NCBI GenBank assembly: GCA_021779635.1
Contig: JAJYAH010000498.1
Location: 1 to 5,733, forward strand
From: Pseudomonadota bacterium
Lineage (GTDB): Bacteria; Pseudomonadota; Alphaproteobacteria; Rhizobiales; Xanthobacteraceae
DNA: 5,733 nt
Direction of reading: 5' to 3'
The notes below the pieces were generated by a model that was given only the letters and a program-made list of their open reading frames with translations, did not search any database and was not told where the DNA came from. A program made the translations under genes and the position numbers. This document shows positions 5,423 through 5,733 of this stretch, piece after piece. The first letter of the stretch is position 1. Every line of letters starts with the position of its first letter.

Positions 5423-5580
5423 GCATCGAATTCGAAGCCAATACGAACTTTTGCGGCGGGTTCTGACGGTAGCTCTCGCGCGGTCGGAGTTGGTCGGGGT
5501 TACGAATCCGGCCATGCCACTGCCCCATCGAAGGCGGCGTTTCAGCCGTTTGGCCGGACAGTTCTGCTCAGGCGCGCCCT
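5419..5580 (+). pseudogene. 5' fragment of the next operon gene, frameshifted; product uncertain
   Basis: ATG 5419 overlaps the glycosyltransferase stop as ATGA and follows GGAGG (5408-5412), so it is a real translational start. It reads MSIEFEANTNFCGGF and ends at TGA 5464-5466 after 15 residues. Dropping one T from the TTTT at 5449-5452 gives a longer frame: FAAGSDGSSRAVGVG, RGYESGHATAPS, KAAFQPFGRTVLL. That Gly/Ser-rich lead-in followed by a basic stretch faintly recalls the N-termini of ExoY-type sugar-phosphate transferases, but no diagnostic motif is present and I would not name it. The coding trace appears to end near 5580, where an IS-like end begins. The start is well supported, the frameshift only moderately. 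Confidence 0.45.
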
Positions 5581-5584
5581 AACA

Positions 5585-5733
5585 GGCTGCGGAAAAGTAT
5601 CGCGGAACGGCTGCGATTATGATTCCTTTGTCCCGTTGTATCGGAGCAGAGGATAGCCGATGCGCGGAATTGACTGGCGGATGCCGCAGGCGACCTGGCG
5701 TTAGACGCTGGCGGTCCTCGCGCCGGGGAATGT
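5585..5733 (+). mobile_element. Possible left end of another insertion sequence, running off the window
   Basis: GGCTGCGGAAAAGT at 5585 resembles the outer ends of several rhizobial insertion sequences. About 75 bases later, ATG 5660 begins a short frame (MRGIDWR) whose first residues resemble the MRG starts of some IS5/IS1182-type transposases. That frame stops at 5702-5704, so any transposase here is already broken, or the resemblance is chance. The other end would lie outside the window. Confidence 0.3.

Noticed and set aside
5465..5473. GACGGTAGC, resembling the ops element (GGCGGTAGC) bound by RfaH
   Set aside because: It lacks the correct second base and the conserved T further on, lies at the wrong end of the locus, and ops use is established for enterobacterial RfaH rather than for this kind of bacterium.
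1..5733. nod box, NifA upstream site, tRNA, rRNA or CRISPR array
   Set aside because: Scanned by eye on both strands. No convincing nod box and no regularly spaced repeats were seen. The two TGT triplets checked upstream of the sigma-54-like site lack ACA ten bases later. No tRNA or rRNA signature was noticed.

Overview
The window reads as accessory (genomic-island type) DNA of a rhizobium-like alphaproteobacterium, with Bradyrhizobium or a close relative as the best guess. The grounds are the IS remnants, a decayed copy of a small gene whose product begins MARRLKTYQTS (recalled from rhizobial genomes) and the style of the polysaccharide genes. This rests on recognition by eye; no search or base-composition count was run.

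Left third (1-1556): a graveyard. It opens inside a dimethylarginine dimethylaminohydrolase (DDAH)/amidinotransferase-family gene, cut by the window edge and broken by a frameshift and a stop just before its catalytic Cys. A short IS3-family OrfA fragment follows. Then comes a DDE-type transposase pseudogene missing its middle and carrying two frameshifts and an in-frame stop.

Middle (1626-3168): two intact genes on the + strand. One is a NusG/RfaH-like antitermination factor. The other is a stand-alone cupin resembling the C-terminal domain of type II phosphomannose isomerase / GDP-mannose pyrophosphorylase. Between them lies a frameshifted small rhizobial gene of unknown function that ends 18 bases before the cupin start.

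Right part (3169-5733): a gene of unknown function is interrupted by a complete but internally deleted IS3-family element of 458 bp. The element has matching inverted ends, a 3-base ATA target duplication, intact orfA, an A6G frameshift signal and an orfB reduced to its two ends fused together. Removing the element and one ATA rejoins the host reading frame. Next is an intact GT4 glycosyltransferase, whose stop overlaps (ATGA) the start of another gene that is soon broken by a frameshift and possibly by a further IS end.

Taken together, the intact genes (antiterminator, mannose-phosphate-type cupin, glycosyltransferase) look like the surviving parts of a surface-polysaccharide locus eroded by insertion sequences. 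No RNA genes, CRISPR arrays or clear minus-strand genes were seen.
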